A program made the translations under genes and the position numbers. From Ulva prolifera (Eukaryota > Chlorophyta > Ulvophyceae > Ulvales > Ulvaceae): 64,000 bases of DNA. How positions within the stretch are numbered: position 1 is the first letter of the stretch; every line of letters begins with the position of its first letter. Of this stretch, positions 1 through 10,409 are shown piece by piece. The notes below the pieces were generated by a model that was given only the letters and a program-made list of their open reading frames with translations, was not told where the DNA came from and made no database searches. The stretch is from assembly GCA_023078555.1 (NCBI GenBank), contig CM041199.1:806001-870000 (forward strand), read 5' to 3'.

Positions 1-3000
1 AGCGCCTACAGCGCCCAGCGCGTGCCCAGAGCACGCCCAGTGAGCCTAGGACACCCTTATTATGTTCGTATTCACTAGTGGGACGATATCTTTCATGTTA
101 TCGACTCCACAGCAATCGGATTGCTGTGGAAGGCGTCCTAGCCGTTGTGACTTGTGGGGTCATGTACTATCACATGTAGGCAGCTGCTCTGCGCGATTGG
201 AGCGATATGAGGAATCAATACAAGTGTCTTTCACTCTTGGGGATGGGTTGTTTTGTCGCTCTGCGGTTGATTGCTTCAGCGGCTCTGACCCCATTTCGTT
301 CTGGCGTGTCCAGTACATGGCATGAGTATAAAACAACAGGCATCAATAGGCGTGCATGCTTAGATAATGGTACAGTCAGGATACCTTCAGCGATACCGAC
401 AGCTGTGTTCGAGGCTGATCAAGCGGCTGTCCACATGATGAAGGTCATTGTATTGACACCACATGGATGCAGCTGGTCTGGTTGATACATCTGGCATGTT
501 TGTCATAAATGGCAGTATCATTTAGTTGCATCTAGGTTGGATTGCAGGCGATGTCACATCTGAAGGATGCCAGTCAGGTTATATGCTGATTGCATGGTAG
601 CATTGTGCAAGAGGCAGAAAATCGATGCAGTTGAATGTATACTGCTGTGAAACAAGAATGCAAAAGAACATTTACGCAAAAAGAACTGAACGATGCGCTC
701 TGCATCACTGTCATGGGATTCTGAACTGCATCAGGTGTAGGAAAGCAAGAATGCCTCACACACAGCCTCTTCGTGTGCTTGCATCTGTGACCTGCCACAT
801 TACGCCCACTGATGACATCATGATTGACCGCAACTCACTCACGTGGATCGGTGCTGGTTGAACAGCGATAGGTTATTGCGTAGTGCTGAATACATTTGTG
901 TGAATGAACATGCTGTCGCGACCGTCACAGCCAGATTCGCAGCGCCTCCGTGCCCTCCAAAACGAGGAAGGGACTGATATACACAGGTGAAAATTATGAC
1001 TGCAATTTGTAGATCGAGCAGGGATCATTCTTGCCGTGGCTTTGATGAGCCGGTGTATGGCAGCGTACTTTCAATCACTGTGACGGAAGAACAATGCTGC
1101 CTTCCCCACCGAGATTAGAGATCCTGAGCCATCTGGGGCTGGTGACTTTTGGTATGTGTACGTATATGCTGTGGTCGATTGGAATGATATGTTGCGCCTT
1201 TGCTGACACAGCTGTTTTGCGTCTTTGCAAACTCACGAGGTGCAGAAATTGCACGCAAGTTCCGGCAGAAACCAACAGGAATGCCAGTCACTTAACTTCA
1301 CTCAATCGCTGAGTCTGTGGTAGCTAAGCCGGTCTAGGCCGGCGTGGTGTCCCCTCCGAGAGTCTCCATGACTGCATCACAGACACGTCGGACATACCCG
1401 CACAACACCGGTTGATAGGTCACTGAACATCCATGAGACATATTATAGTGTTTTTGGGGTGTTCTCAACCCGCTGTGCTCACTGGGCGTGCGCTTGGTGC
1501 CAAATCCGCGTCCATGGGCGCAATCAGCATTTGGGGCGAAAACAGGCCTTTCCCTGGGCACTTTTCTTCGTGTCGCCCAGGGACCGCCTGTGTGCATTTA
1601 GTATGTTATTGTGAGTCTATAGACACCACCCAGGGCCCTGGGCGATGTCTGAGTGGCTCGCGTTCCCGGTGGACGTGTGCATGGCCCGAGTGCAGGGAGC
1701 TGTTTCACATGTAATGGTGCAATTGTGCAACCAAAGCTAGCGCTGCGTCTGAACTACACGGCCATGCGAAAGGCTGCGTTTGCGATTGCAGTCGGACCGA
1801 TTTTGATATCGATTGCAGCTGAATTACATGCGTGAGAATTTTGCTGGCAATGTGTCCCGTTCAATTGGCCGACTTCCTGCGCGCGTGCACGCCTTCGCCA
1901 CATCTTGTTCTAAATTTTCTGCTTCCTCAGTGGCGATGTGTCGATACAGCATGCTTGGAATCGAAACACGGCCCTGCTATATCATGTGCAGTCCAGAGCA
2001 TGCCCAGGATGCTCTTTCTCGAGATGGTGCACCGCGGACTTGTCAATGCAAATAGGCTGGCTGGCTGTCAGACACAGAGCCATAGGATCTGCGTCCTCTG
2101 CGTTTTTGTTTTTTCTGCCTCAAGTCAGTCACTGAAGATGCTGACCGGGACTCGCGATCGCAGCCCTGTGGCACTGCAGTCTCAAACTCAGGCAGGTGAG
2201 ACACACCTTGTGACAGATGCAAATGATACAAGGCATGTGCACATGAGTGACAGTCCCTTGTGAGGTGCTTCGATGCATTGACTCCAGGAACAGTTCTGCC
2301 CACTGCTCGGCATGCTCTGTGTGTGTACACAACAGCTAGTGTCTGCCCATCATGATGCAGCAGCCGAGCTTGTTGGTGGCTGCCAGCATGAGGTCCTCAT
2401 TCCACACCTGGATGGTGTAGACGTGTTCCGCTGCACGTGCGCTCTGGCACAGGAGGTGCTGATGGAGACCTGAACAAAGGGCGGGCCTGTAACGGCTGCC
2501 GTGATGTGCGGCCCGGGCCAAGGCGCTATGCCAGGAGTCACAGCACACTGCTCACATCTCACCGCCCACGCGTTGTGTGTCACCGCAATCGCTTCGCAGT
2601 GTCCCTCGCCATATCCACAGGAACGCTGATGCCTTGTTGGCCAGCACGCACATGCCATGCAATACTCACGCCTGACAAACACTCGGGGAACTGTTGGCAT
2701 CCTGGCAGGGGTGGAAAATGGCCTGCAAAAAGAAAGGTGCGGCTGATAGCTGAGGTGCTGCACCACCGTGCTGTGGGCGCTGCAGCAGCTGCACTCCAAC
2801 CTGGCAGTCATTGCAACATACTTCTCCATCCCAATATGCCGTACTGATTGCTGCACTGAGCCTCAGCACCGCCTGTGGGGCTCGAGCACGCGAGCGCGTG
2901 CGCTTCCTCGCCAGTCTGCCACTGCATGAGGGTCAATGGAGGCGCACACCGTGGCCGTGCGGTGTTTTACAAGGACAAATTCAGAGGTGGGTGGCACGAC

Positions 3001-3976
3001 AGGCAGCGCACATCATGTCAGCGCACATCATGTGCTACACCTCGCAGCTACATCGCATCAGCACTGTCCTCAAACGCAGAAAGAATTCCCAAGTCACCCC
3101 AGCTGACCCGGCTAAGCTGATGGGGTAACAATACATTCACACGCCCAAGGGCGCAAACACCACCCGTGCGCGGGAGCAGACAAACACCACACCAATGCAC
3201 ATCCACCCACCCCCAGCTCCGAGCAGGCAATAAAAAATGATAAAAAGCCCCCAGCTCCAGATGGACGCAGCCGAACTCCTTCATGCCACCAACGCTGCAG
3301 AAGGCAACACCGCCGCCCCCCCGGGACGCCTGCACGCTGCACGGGGCCCCTGCTCCTCGAAGTCAACCCGATCATCACCCGAACCAGATGTGAGATCCCA
3401 GCCCGGGTTACGTTATTCCCTGTCATCAGAGGCGCAGTCTGATGTTTGACCTGGCTGCAGGAGACAGCCGACATGACAACGCGCGTGGCCTATAGGTCAC
3501 AGCTTCGAGGGCACCGGTGGTACACCTGCACTGTGGCTGAGCTCAGGAAAGTATGTGTGAGGTACGCAGGCATTGCAGGCCAGCTTGTCATGAATGCTGC
3601 AAGTATTGACAAATGCACATGACAGGAGAAACCAGTCCCTGTTTGTTCCTGAAGTAAGATATGGCACACCCCAGCACCGTGGTCAGGTGGCAGCGAAGCC
3701 AAATTGGCCACAGAGCAGCAAAGCCATGAAGACTCGATGGCAGGTATGTACTCGCAACGGATGAAATGTAGCATTCATGTAGCATCGTGGAAACCTGCAT
3801 TGTGGCCAAGTCACCTTTTGACTGAGGTTTAGCATGGCTACACGCTATGTGGTGGATCACACCACCAGCCAGTGCCTGTTCTGATGCACTGGACATGGAT
3901 GCATAGCAGGTGCATCCCTCGCATGGGTCCCATTGGCGGTCATCGAGGTGTGTGCTGGACCGTCCTTGCTTCGGAA
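1..3976. other. Gene-poor stretch, no supported gene
   Basis: I find no recognisable protein family in this stretch on either strand. Open frames are short and overlap in several frames without a consistent exon chain. The only one with a suggestive property is 207-485 (+), whose translation begins with a short basic start followed by a hydrophobic run, as in a signal peptide, but it has no family match and no clear continuation. A 14-bp perfect palindrome lies at 1629-1642. At about 2965-2985 there is a short piece resembling the dispersed repeat core described for 59-60.7 kb. Confidence 0.5.
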
Positions 3977-4828
3977 TCAATCGCAAAGAATTTCTGGGTG
4001 GTCTTGCCAAAACTGATCCCGAATGATGTCGACGTGGAGCACCATGGGGACCCGTTTCACACGTGTGACTTGTTCCCCTTTAGAATTCGTTGTTGTCACC
4101 TCATTCTCTTGCCTCACTACAACAGAGCCTTTGCGGAATCTCTCGGGCAGCTTGGCGTAATTGATGCCAAACTCCGAGAACAGCAGGTCATTCTTGAAGT
4201 CTGTGAGTGTGCCCTTCAATACTGCTTGAGCTTCACCTGGGCTTCTCCCCCCTTGCTGCCTGAGAGCCCAGTAGCATGTGTTATATTGATTGTTGATGTG
4301 CGTATCAACCTGCACAAGTATCGGCAATTGGTCCCGACATGCACATGCCCTTGGCACATTGTTCGCACAAAGTTCGTGCAGCACCTGCCTCCACGCCAGG
4401 TAGTCTCGCAGGACTTGGTCATTTGGATAGCACACAGCCCTGGCATCAAACATCGGTGTGTACTGAAGTGCCACTTCAGGCAAGAATTGGCTCCACAGGC
4501 GAACGTAGCTGGCGGAAAACAGCGATACAACCACGCTAACAAGCTTGAAGCTGCGCCGCTTGTACAGCGTCGTTTTCTTTCGAAACACAAAGCTGTATTC
4601 GTCAGACTCTCCGTATGCGATTACGATTTCCCCGATATCGGACATCACTGCAACTGCGCATGCGTCCATCAATCTGAGCGCGCGTTCATCGTTGGGCTTC
4701 TTAAAGCTGTGAGCATCGCAGAACTTGGTAAATCCTTTGCCGTCTATTCGAACAACTATCCAACACTCCGGAAGCAGGACATCATGCTGTTCAAAATTCT
4801 TGACATACTCATACTTGCTATTGGCCAT
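3977..4828 (-). CDS. THG1: tRNA(His) guanylyltransferase (Thg1)
   Basis: Adds the extra 5' guanosine (G-1) to tRNA-His, the identity element needed by histidyl-tRNA synthetase; nuclear or cytosolic tRNA maturation. The start at 4828 gives the family N terminus (MANSKYEYVKNFE). The metal-binding residues sit at the family positions: Asp29 in RIDGKGF, and Asp76 and Glu77 in YGESDEYSF. The HINNQYNT motif and the RKG and HPEIL motifs near the C terminus are present. The open frame runs through, but 25 residues between WRQ and VDTHINN have no counterpart in the family and correspond exactly to a 75-nt intron (4310-4384). Spliced length is 258 aa, normal for Thg1. It is divergent from ASH2, with 648 bp between the starts. 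Codon use is less GC-rich than in the branching enzyme. Confidence 0.95.
   Translation of the reverse strand: MANSKYEYVKNFEQHDVLLPECWIVVRIDGKGFTKFCDAHSFKKPNDERALRLMDACAVAVMSDIGEIVIAYGESDEYSFVFRKKTTLYKRRSFKLVSVVVSLFSASYVRLWSQFLPEVALQYTPMFDARAVCYPNDQVLRDYLAWRQVLHELCANNVPRACACRDQLPILVQVDTHINNQYNTCYWALRQQGGRSPGEAQAVLKGTLTDFKNDLLFSEFGINYAKLPERFRKGSVVVRQENEVTTTNSKGEQVTRVKRVPMVLHVDIIRDQFWQDHPEILCD
4310..4384 (-). other. 75-nt intron in THG1 without stop or frameshift
   Basis: On the minus strand the segment starts GTGCTG and ends TGTGCAG, with phase 0 at both ends (CAG before, GTT after). Removing it joins WRQ to VDTHINNQYNT, which restores the conserved Thg1 sequence. Its length is divisible by three and it contains no stop, so retention would only insert 25 residues. 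Confidence 0.85.
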
Positions 4829-5476
4829 GATGATCTATGCAGCGGATGATATGATACGCCTATGGCAAACCGAGGCAACTGGACATGTCAGCAAGAAAAT
4901 TTCACAACGATGGTATACGGTACGATGGTATAAGAAACACCGCTACAGTTTGTGTCGTAAAAATGCTCCAGCATGCAGCAGGCCATGAGCATGCAGGTGG
5001 CCATGACCAGCTGTGGCTCATGCACCTGCAGTGCGAAGGCCGAAAACGCGAGCCATGCCGGGCAAATCGACGGAGCAACAGCCAGGCAGAAAATCATTGT
5101 TTCTGGCAGATTTTTTCGGCGCTACCGCTGCACACCGCGGAAACTGAAAGCACGCGTCTACAGAGCGCAGATCAATGGCTACAGGCACGCATATCATTCA
5201 AAACAACACCGGTGAGCTTAGCGCGCGGCGTTGCCTACGGCATTCACTAGCCAGATTGCTTGGCAGGATATGTTGAATTCTTCATGCTCTTGAGTCTGGG
5301 CCGATTTGATCACAGGCAATTTGGGTGAAACGGTCGCCAAGTCGTGGCTTACACGAATGAAGTATCTGGACATACGAGTTTTCTAACGTTAAAAGGAACA
5401 AAATGGGCATGAAATGATACGTCGGGAGTCCTGTAGGCGCCGTCTCGGGTCACCGCGCTTGCGTTAGCTGTGGAGA
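4829..5476. promoter_or_regulatory. Divergent intergenic region, THG1 / ASH2
   Basis: This is 648 bp between two start codons facing away from each other, so it must hold the 5' UTRs and promoters of both genes, or a shared bidirectional promoter. I see no convincing TATA box or other named element. This is inference from gene layout. Confidence 0.5.
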
Positions 5477-7446
5477 ATGCCCGCACAGAAACAAGGACGG
5501 GGGCGCTCGAAACGGGGAAAGAAGAGACCACGACCCCCTGCTACGGACGACTATATCAAGGTCGTCCCCTTGCGAATAGAAGATGACATCGCACTGCCAG
5601 TTCAGGTGAGCTCGTATGCATCATATGCTCAGCTTGCGTGGGGACGCTTGCGTGGGGACGCTGCTCACCCTCCTTTGCTGAAAAAGTTACCCTTGTGGTG
5701 TCGATATAACCACTTGCTTCATAGACATGAGACGCTGTGGCTGGAGCTTCGCAATTCTCTGCTTTCACTTGACCACACGCTGATCGCAGTGCCGTGGCAC
5801 GGTGTCAGAAATCATGCGTGATTCTCATATTTGCGCAGATCTCCAAAGGACGGCGGGCGAAGAATTGCAAAGTCTCTCCTGATAATCTCTCCTTTTCCTC
5901 AGTCGCTGGCTATCGCTCGGTGCAATCTAATCGAGGAGCTTTCTGCGGGACATGGTTCTTTGAGATCGATGTTTCGCACTTAGGCCCCACTGGTCATGCC
6001 CGACTTGGTGTGGGCACAGTGAAGCAAGAAATCGATGCGCCGTGTGGCTACACTCAGGGATCATATGGCTATCGAGATGTGGACGGCAGTAAGGTGACAG
6101 AGGGCCTCCGGTCCCCTTATGCAGCGGCTTACAAGGAAGGAGATACCATTGGGTGTGCGGCTGCCTCAAACTCAGTTGGTCTTGGCTTATGATTTGTTTC
6201 AAGCTGTCTTCCCTTGCACACCTCAGGTGTGATGACCGTAACATAGAGCGGCAGTCTGTCACGACTTGCAGCACTCGCAGCTCACGCCTGCATTCCAGCA
6301 ATTGCCCAGTCAATGTAGGTACGTGATCTTGCACTTATACATACATACTTGCCATGGATGAGTAAGTGGGTTTGCGAACGGACTCCGAGAACTGGTAGCA
6401 TACCTGGCATCTGTCCTTTGTAAGGACATACATGCAGAGACTGCTTTTCAATGAGCGGTGCGCAGGATGTGCCGAGTGCAACATGCACATTCTCGTCAAC
6501 TATCGCAGCCGAATCGGCACCGCTGTCTGCATGAGCATCTCAAAGCACAGCTCATGGCATGTGAGTTCAGGGTCTACCTGCATCTGCCTGAGGGCGGCAC
6601 TCCCAACGAACCCAAGACCGAAATTGTGAGATGGAAGGGCAAGCTCTTCCAGACCGATGCCGCTCCACAACAACCAGCGAAGCCTCTGCCTGGGAGTATT
6701 CTAGGCTACTCCGTGAATGGCAAGTGGCAGGTGCGCGCCCCAAATCACTTCTGCAGTGGGGTGCGTAGTCACATAGCGATCATACAACTCCGCCAGTCGA
6801 TCCATGTGAGCTATCGCCTGATGGCCGTCTGACAGCATCCAGCAATACGTCTATGATGTCCCCGAAGCCACTATGCGCTCACCTGGTGTCAGTGGCGATC
6901 GTGCCAGAGGTTGCACTGCTACAGGGGCCAGCTTTCACAGGCATTCTGGAAGGAACATACTATGCCGCAGCCTCGCTGTTCACTAAGCCTCGGCCAGATA
7001 AGGCGGCATCAGTGAGGTTCAACTTTGGCCCGGACTTCAAGTTCGGGCCCCCAGTGGTGGAGGGTCTCCCGCAGGCCCGGCCCTTCTGCGAGGTGCCCCC
7101 GAAACCCCCTCCGGTGCCGGATGAGGACGGCACTGTGACGGTGGGCAAGACAGTTGTGGCAGTGGTTAAGCCCCCGCCAGACGATGGTCCGGCCCAGGCG
7201 CCTGACCCGCCTCTGGCAACTGCTACACCTGAAGCGAAACCTGGTGTCAAAGGAGAGCCTGTGCAAGAGGCTGGTGAGGAGGGGGGAGGCCAGGCCGATG
7301 GCCAGGCCCAGGAGCCTGATCGAGGGCAGGGCGATGGAAGATCAACGGAACAGCAGGTGGATGTTGGGTCATTAGATGCTGGGAATTCCGCATCGCAAGT
7401 CAGAGCTGGGGATGGGGTGGCGCCTGCAGCTGCTGCTGGCCCATGA
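5477..7446 (+). CDS. ASH2: ASH2-like subunit of Set1/COMPASS H3K4 methyltransferase
   Basis: SPRY-domain subunit of the COMPASS-type histone H3 lysine 4 methyltransferase (plant homologue TRAUCO). Exons 5477-5605, 5839-6152, 6571-6730 and 6925-7446 join in phase to 374 aa. Residues 1-43 are a basic Arg/Lys-rich lead. The SPRY domain follows: GTWFFEIDVSHLGPTGHARLG, then SYGYRDVDGSKV, then the spliced junction IGVYLHLPEG, then NGKWQGPAFTGILEGTYY and RFNFGPDFKFGPP. These are characteristic of ASH2 rather than other SPRY proteins. No N-terminal PHD or winged-helix region is seen, as in plant forms. After the SPRY domain comes a tail of about 130 residues rich in Pro, Gly, Gln and acidic residues, with no recognisable DPY30-binding helix. 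Donors are GTGAGC, GTGTGC and GTGCGC. Confidence 0.9.
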
Positions 7447-9316
7447 GATGCAACAGTGCATCCAGTTACGCTGTGATTCCTGCAGCACAGTCTGGCAGGC
7501 TGGGCTTAGCATGGCTGGTTTAAGCTATGTGTGGCTGGGCATGGGGAGGGTGCAGCACAGCTCGTCAAGCAAATGAGCAAACAAGACAGCACCAGTTGCT
7601 GATGTGCTATGCAGAGTGTTGATTTGAAGCAGATGATTGGATGGGCTGCGTCACATGCCATGTGCACCAGCGTGTTGAAGATGCTTAAAGTGTAAAACCA
7701 GACGCATTCTTCGTTGGGTCAGGTATCAGATTCAGTAGAACCAGGTTGGGGCACATATCTGTCCAGTTGTCCTCAGGTCTGTGCAAGGAAACACACATGC
7801 ATGCCAAGCGTGTGTATGGAAGTCCCAATTGGACGCATGTGAGAGGTCTGCACTTTATGGGCGTAAGGTGTCGTGACTCCGGGCATGAAATTCCGAGTCA
7901 TCGAATTGGGGCTGGCAATGAATCTCCTGCGGAGCATGCACATAGTCCCAGCGACCGATCGTCACGTCAAATGCCAGCTGATGTGAAATATTTTTGGAGT
8001 TACAATGTGCAGATGAATTGCGTGCAACGTACGGGGGATGTTCGCGCAAGAACAGCGCACGTGCCGCGGCCAACTCAGCACATGCGCTCAGGTGTCCTCC
8101 AGGGTCAAACGCTGTCAGACTCGAATTCAGCAATTTCCACGCATGTTTTCGTAGAATCGCAGTTGCAATAGGCCGATATTAATGCATTTATTGGACCCTT
8201 GTCGTGATTCGCTGTGTGGTCAAGCCTATCGAGGGTCGTGCAATCTTGAGGTCAGGCTCGTGTTCACCTTCTAGGCGCTCTTCAGTCTTCGTTGCGAAGC
8301 CGTCATTTCATCATACACGACTGTTGACCGGCTCTGGTAATTTCAAGATGAAGGCTTGCTGGGCATCCAGGCCCACTGCTGGCGCGCGGGCATCTATCCC
8401 TCGCCGCAGCATCCGTGGTACGCCTTTACCTTTGCGATACGGAAAAGCAGCTTGTTCAATAACATATATGTATTGTTCTGAATTGTGTCTCCCCCCCGCT
8501 TTTCTCTGTAGGGGCTTGCATGTCAGGTAGGGCACGGCATGTGATGATCGCATGTTTGGTGCCCACCGCGATAACGAACACACGAAGTGTTTTCGAGACA
8601 GCATCCTGCACCAATTTACTTGTCCTGGAACCTCAAAATTCTTGCGGCTGGTGAGCATGCTCGAATTATTCCCTGATGACCCTGACGAATCAGAATTTTT
8701 GACCACCCATGTGCACGTATTAGGTAGACCAATGTTACTGATTCAGTGTATGCTGGCTGTTTTTGTTTGTGTAGCAGGACTGGTGCGTCTGTATCAGCAT
8801 GCCTAGATCAGCACCGGAAGCGCCCACATGGCTTTCTGTCGAGGCAAATGCGCAGCTGCTCCGATGCAGAAACATGAGCAGCCTAAGAACATTCTTCTTT
8901 TAAGCTTCATGAGATAGGTGTTCCACAGCATGCTAGGCATATAAGTCCGCGTGAAGCTACGAATACAGCGGTAGTCTACCTATGCCGTCTACCTGCTTGG
9001 GGGGGTACCATGCGCACGCAGCGAAACAAACAAAATACTCTGGGACATGATTGACTGTATGCGTGCACTGAGAGCAGCTTGGATGCTGCATCACACGAAC
9101 GTCATGCGCACGGCAGCGTCGACTCGACCAGCCGGTTCTGGCGGGCTTGGAGCTGCGACAAATGTGACACCGCATGTGATTGGCGCGTAGCTCGATATTC
9201 AGCTCACTGCTTGTGAAACTGTAAAATTTGATGATGTTTGCGTGTCACATACATACGCCTTGACGTGCGCCGGCCTTGCATGAAGCCATGCCACACGCCC
9301 GAGGCAGCTGTCGCTA
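7447..9316. other. Intergenic, weak coding candidates only
   Basis: No family recognised. Plus-strand frames at 8204-8530 and 8552-8806 have some coding character: the second ends in a hydrophobic stretch followed by a short basic tail (LVRLYQHA). A minus-strand frame at 8311-8706 begins with a Ser-rich segment. Neither gives a supported exon chain. Confidence 0.35.
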
Positions 9317-9488
9317 ATGCTGGCAACGCAACTGGCATCTGATTTCACTCATCTTCCATGTGCAGTCTGCTCGGCCACCGACGACCGATCCCCTCTTGAG
9401 GTGCTCCGTGAGGAGAATCAACTTTTGAAAGAGACAATTGCCAGCGCTGAGAACGACACTGCTGCCCTTGAAAGCCAGCTCTCCGCAG
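9317..9488 (+). CDS. Probable N-terminal coiled-coil exon of the branching enzyme gene
   Basis: The frame reads SPLEVLREENQLLKETIAS followed by ENDTAALESQL, a clear heptad-like coiled coil, and ends at a GTAATA donor after 9488 in phase 1. It lies upstream of the branching enzyme in the same orientation, with no other gene in between, so I infer it is the 5' part of that gene. The link to the catalytic exons is unresolved: a Ser/Thr/Pro/Ala-rich segment at about 10150-10310 may be a linker exon, but the phases do not close with the sites I can see. The start at 9317 could be replaced by an acceptor at about 9364. Confidence 0.4.
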
Positions 9489-10409
9489 GTAATACACTTC
9501 TGCTTGTATACCAAACACAGATGTGCATGAATTCGAAGCTGCAAGCTGCGTGTCACAGTCTGTGTCTGATTCACATGAACCGAATGATGTGTCAGGGGTG
9601 CACTCACTGTTTGCGGTCTACAGTAATGAGCCAATATCTGAAGAAGTTTTAGCCATCGTATGTCGATTGAAAATTGTTGGTTGTTCTCTTGGTGGGCATG
9701 AATGCCCTGCTGTGTCCACTGCACCGTCTGTGTCTGGGGCGATGCTTAATGAGATTCAGTGTCGGCTCTGGCCTGGTGACCATCGATTCAGAATGCTATA
9801 AACAGATCCGATGTGTCAGTCTTTTGCATGCATGAATACTACGCAATGGTCTCCTCAGGTCCACACACGCCACACTCGTGTTTCTGAGAATCATGGACGG
9901 CTTTGCAGCCTAACATTGGCTATGTGCATCAGGTCTGGGCTATTGCCCATCAGACTGCAGAGTCTAGGAGGCCTTTGAGACCCGTGTTCTTCAGCGTGTC
10001 GTCTCATGCACTTGCTGCACTCCAGCGTCTTGCGCTACAGAAACTCGGTGGAGCCTCGCCTGTACTTTCCTTTTTTTGGGTACTGAAATGTTACGCGGGA
10101 ATACCGAATTGAACCATCCCTCCGCTGTATCGTACAATGCATCATGTACCAGCAGGCATGGCACTGGCGCAAAGCATGCCTCTACCGGCCCGACTCCGAC
10201 CATGGCACCCACCACGCCACCGGTATCACATGCACACGCGGTATCGGCGTCCCATCACCCGCACCCACCATCAACCTCTGCAGCACGGCCCGCAGCGGCA
10301 GCGCAGAGGCCGTGACGTTCCCCAGAAACACCCCCCCCCCCCCTCCCACCTGCCGGTGTGCGCCCAGCGGCACACCCTCCAGAGCCTGGACGCCGTTGTG
10401 TGCATGCAG

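Noticed and set aside
207-485. Small secreted protein
   Set aside because: Only a signal-peptide-like start; no homology, no supported splice continuation, and similar frames occur by chance in this DNA.
3872-4849. 325-codon plus-strand open frame
   Set aside because: It is antisense to THG1, which has all family motifs; the plus-strand translation shows no family features.
8311-8706. Minus-strand frame ending AFILKLPEPV, recalling the start of TAF7
   Set aside because: The resemblance is a few residues only and no following TAF7-like exon was found on that strand.
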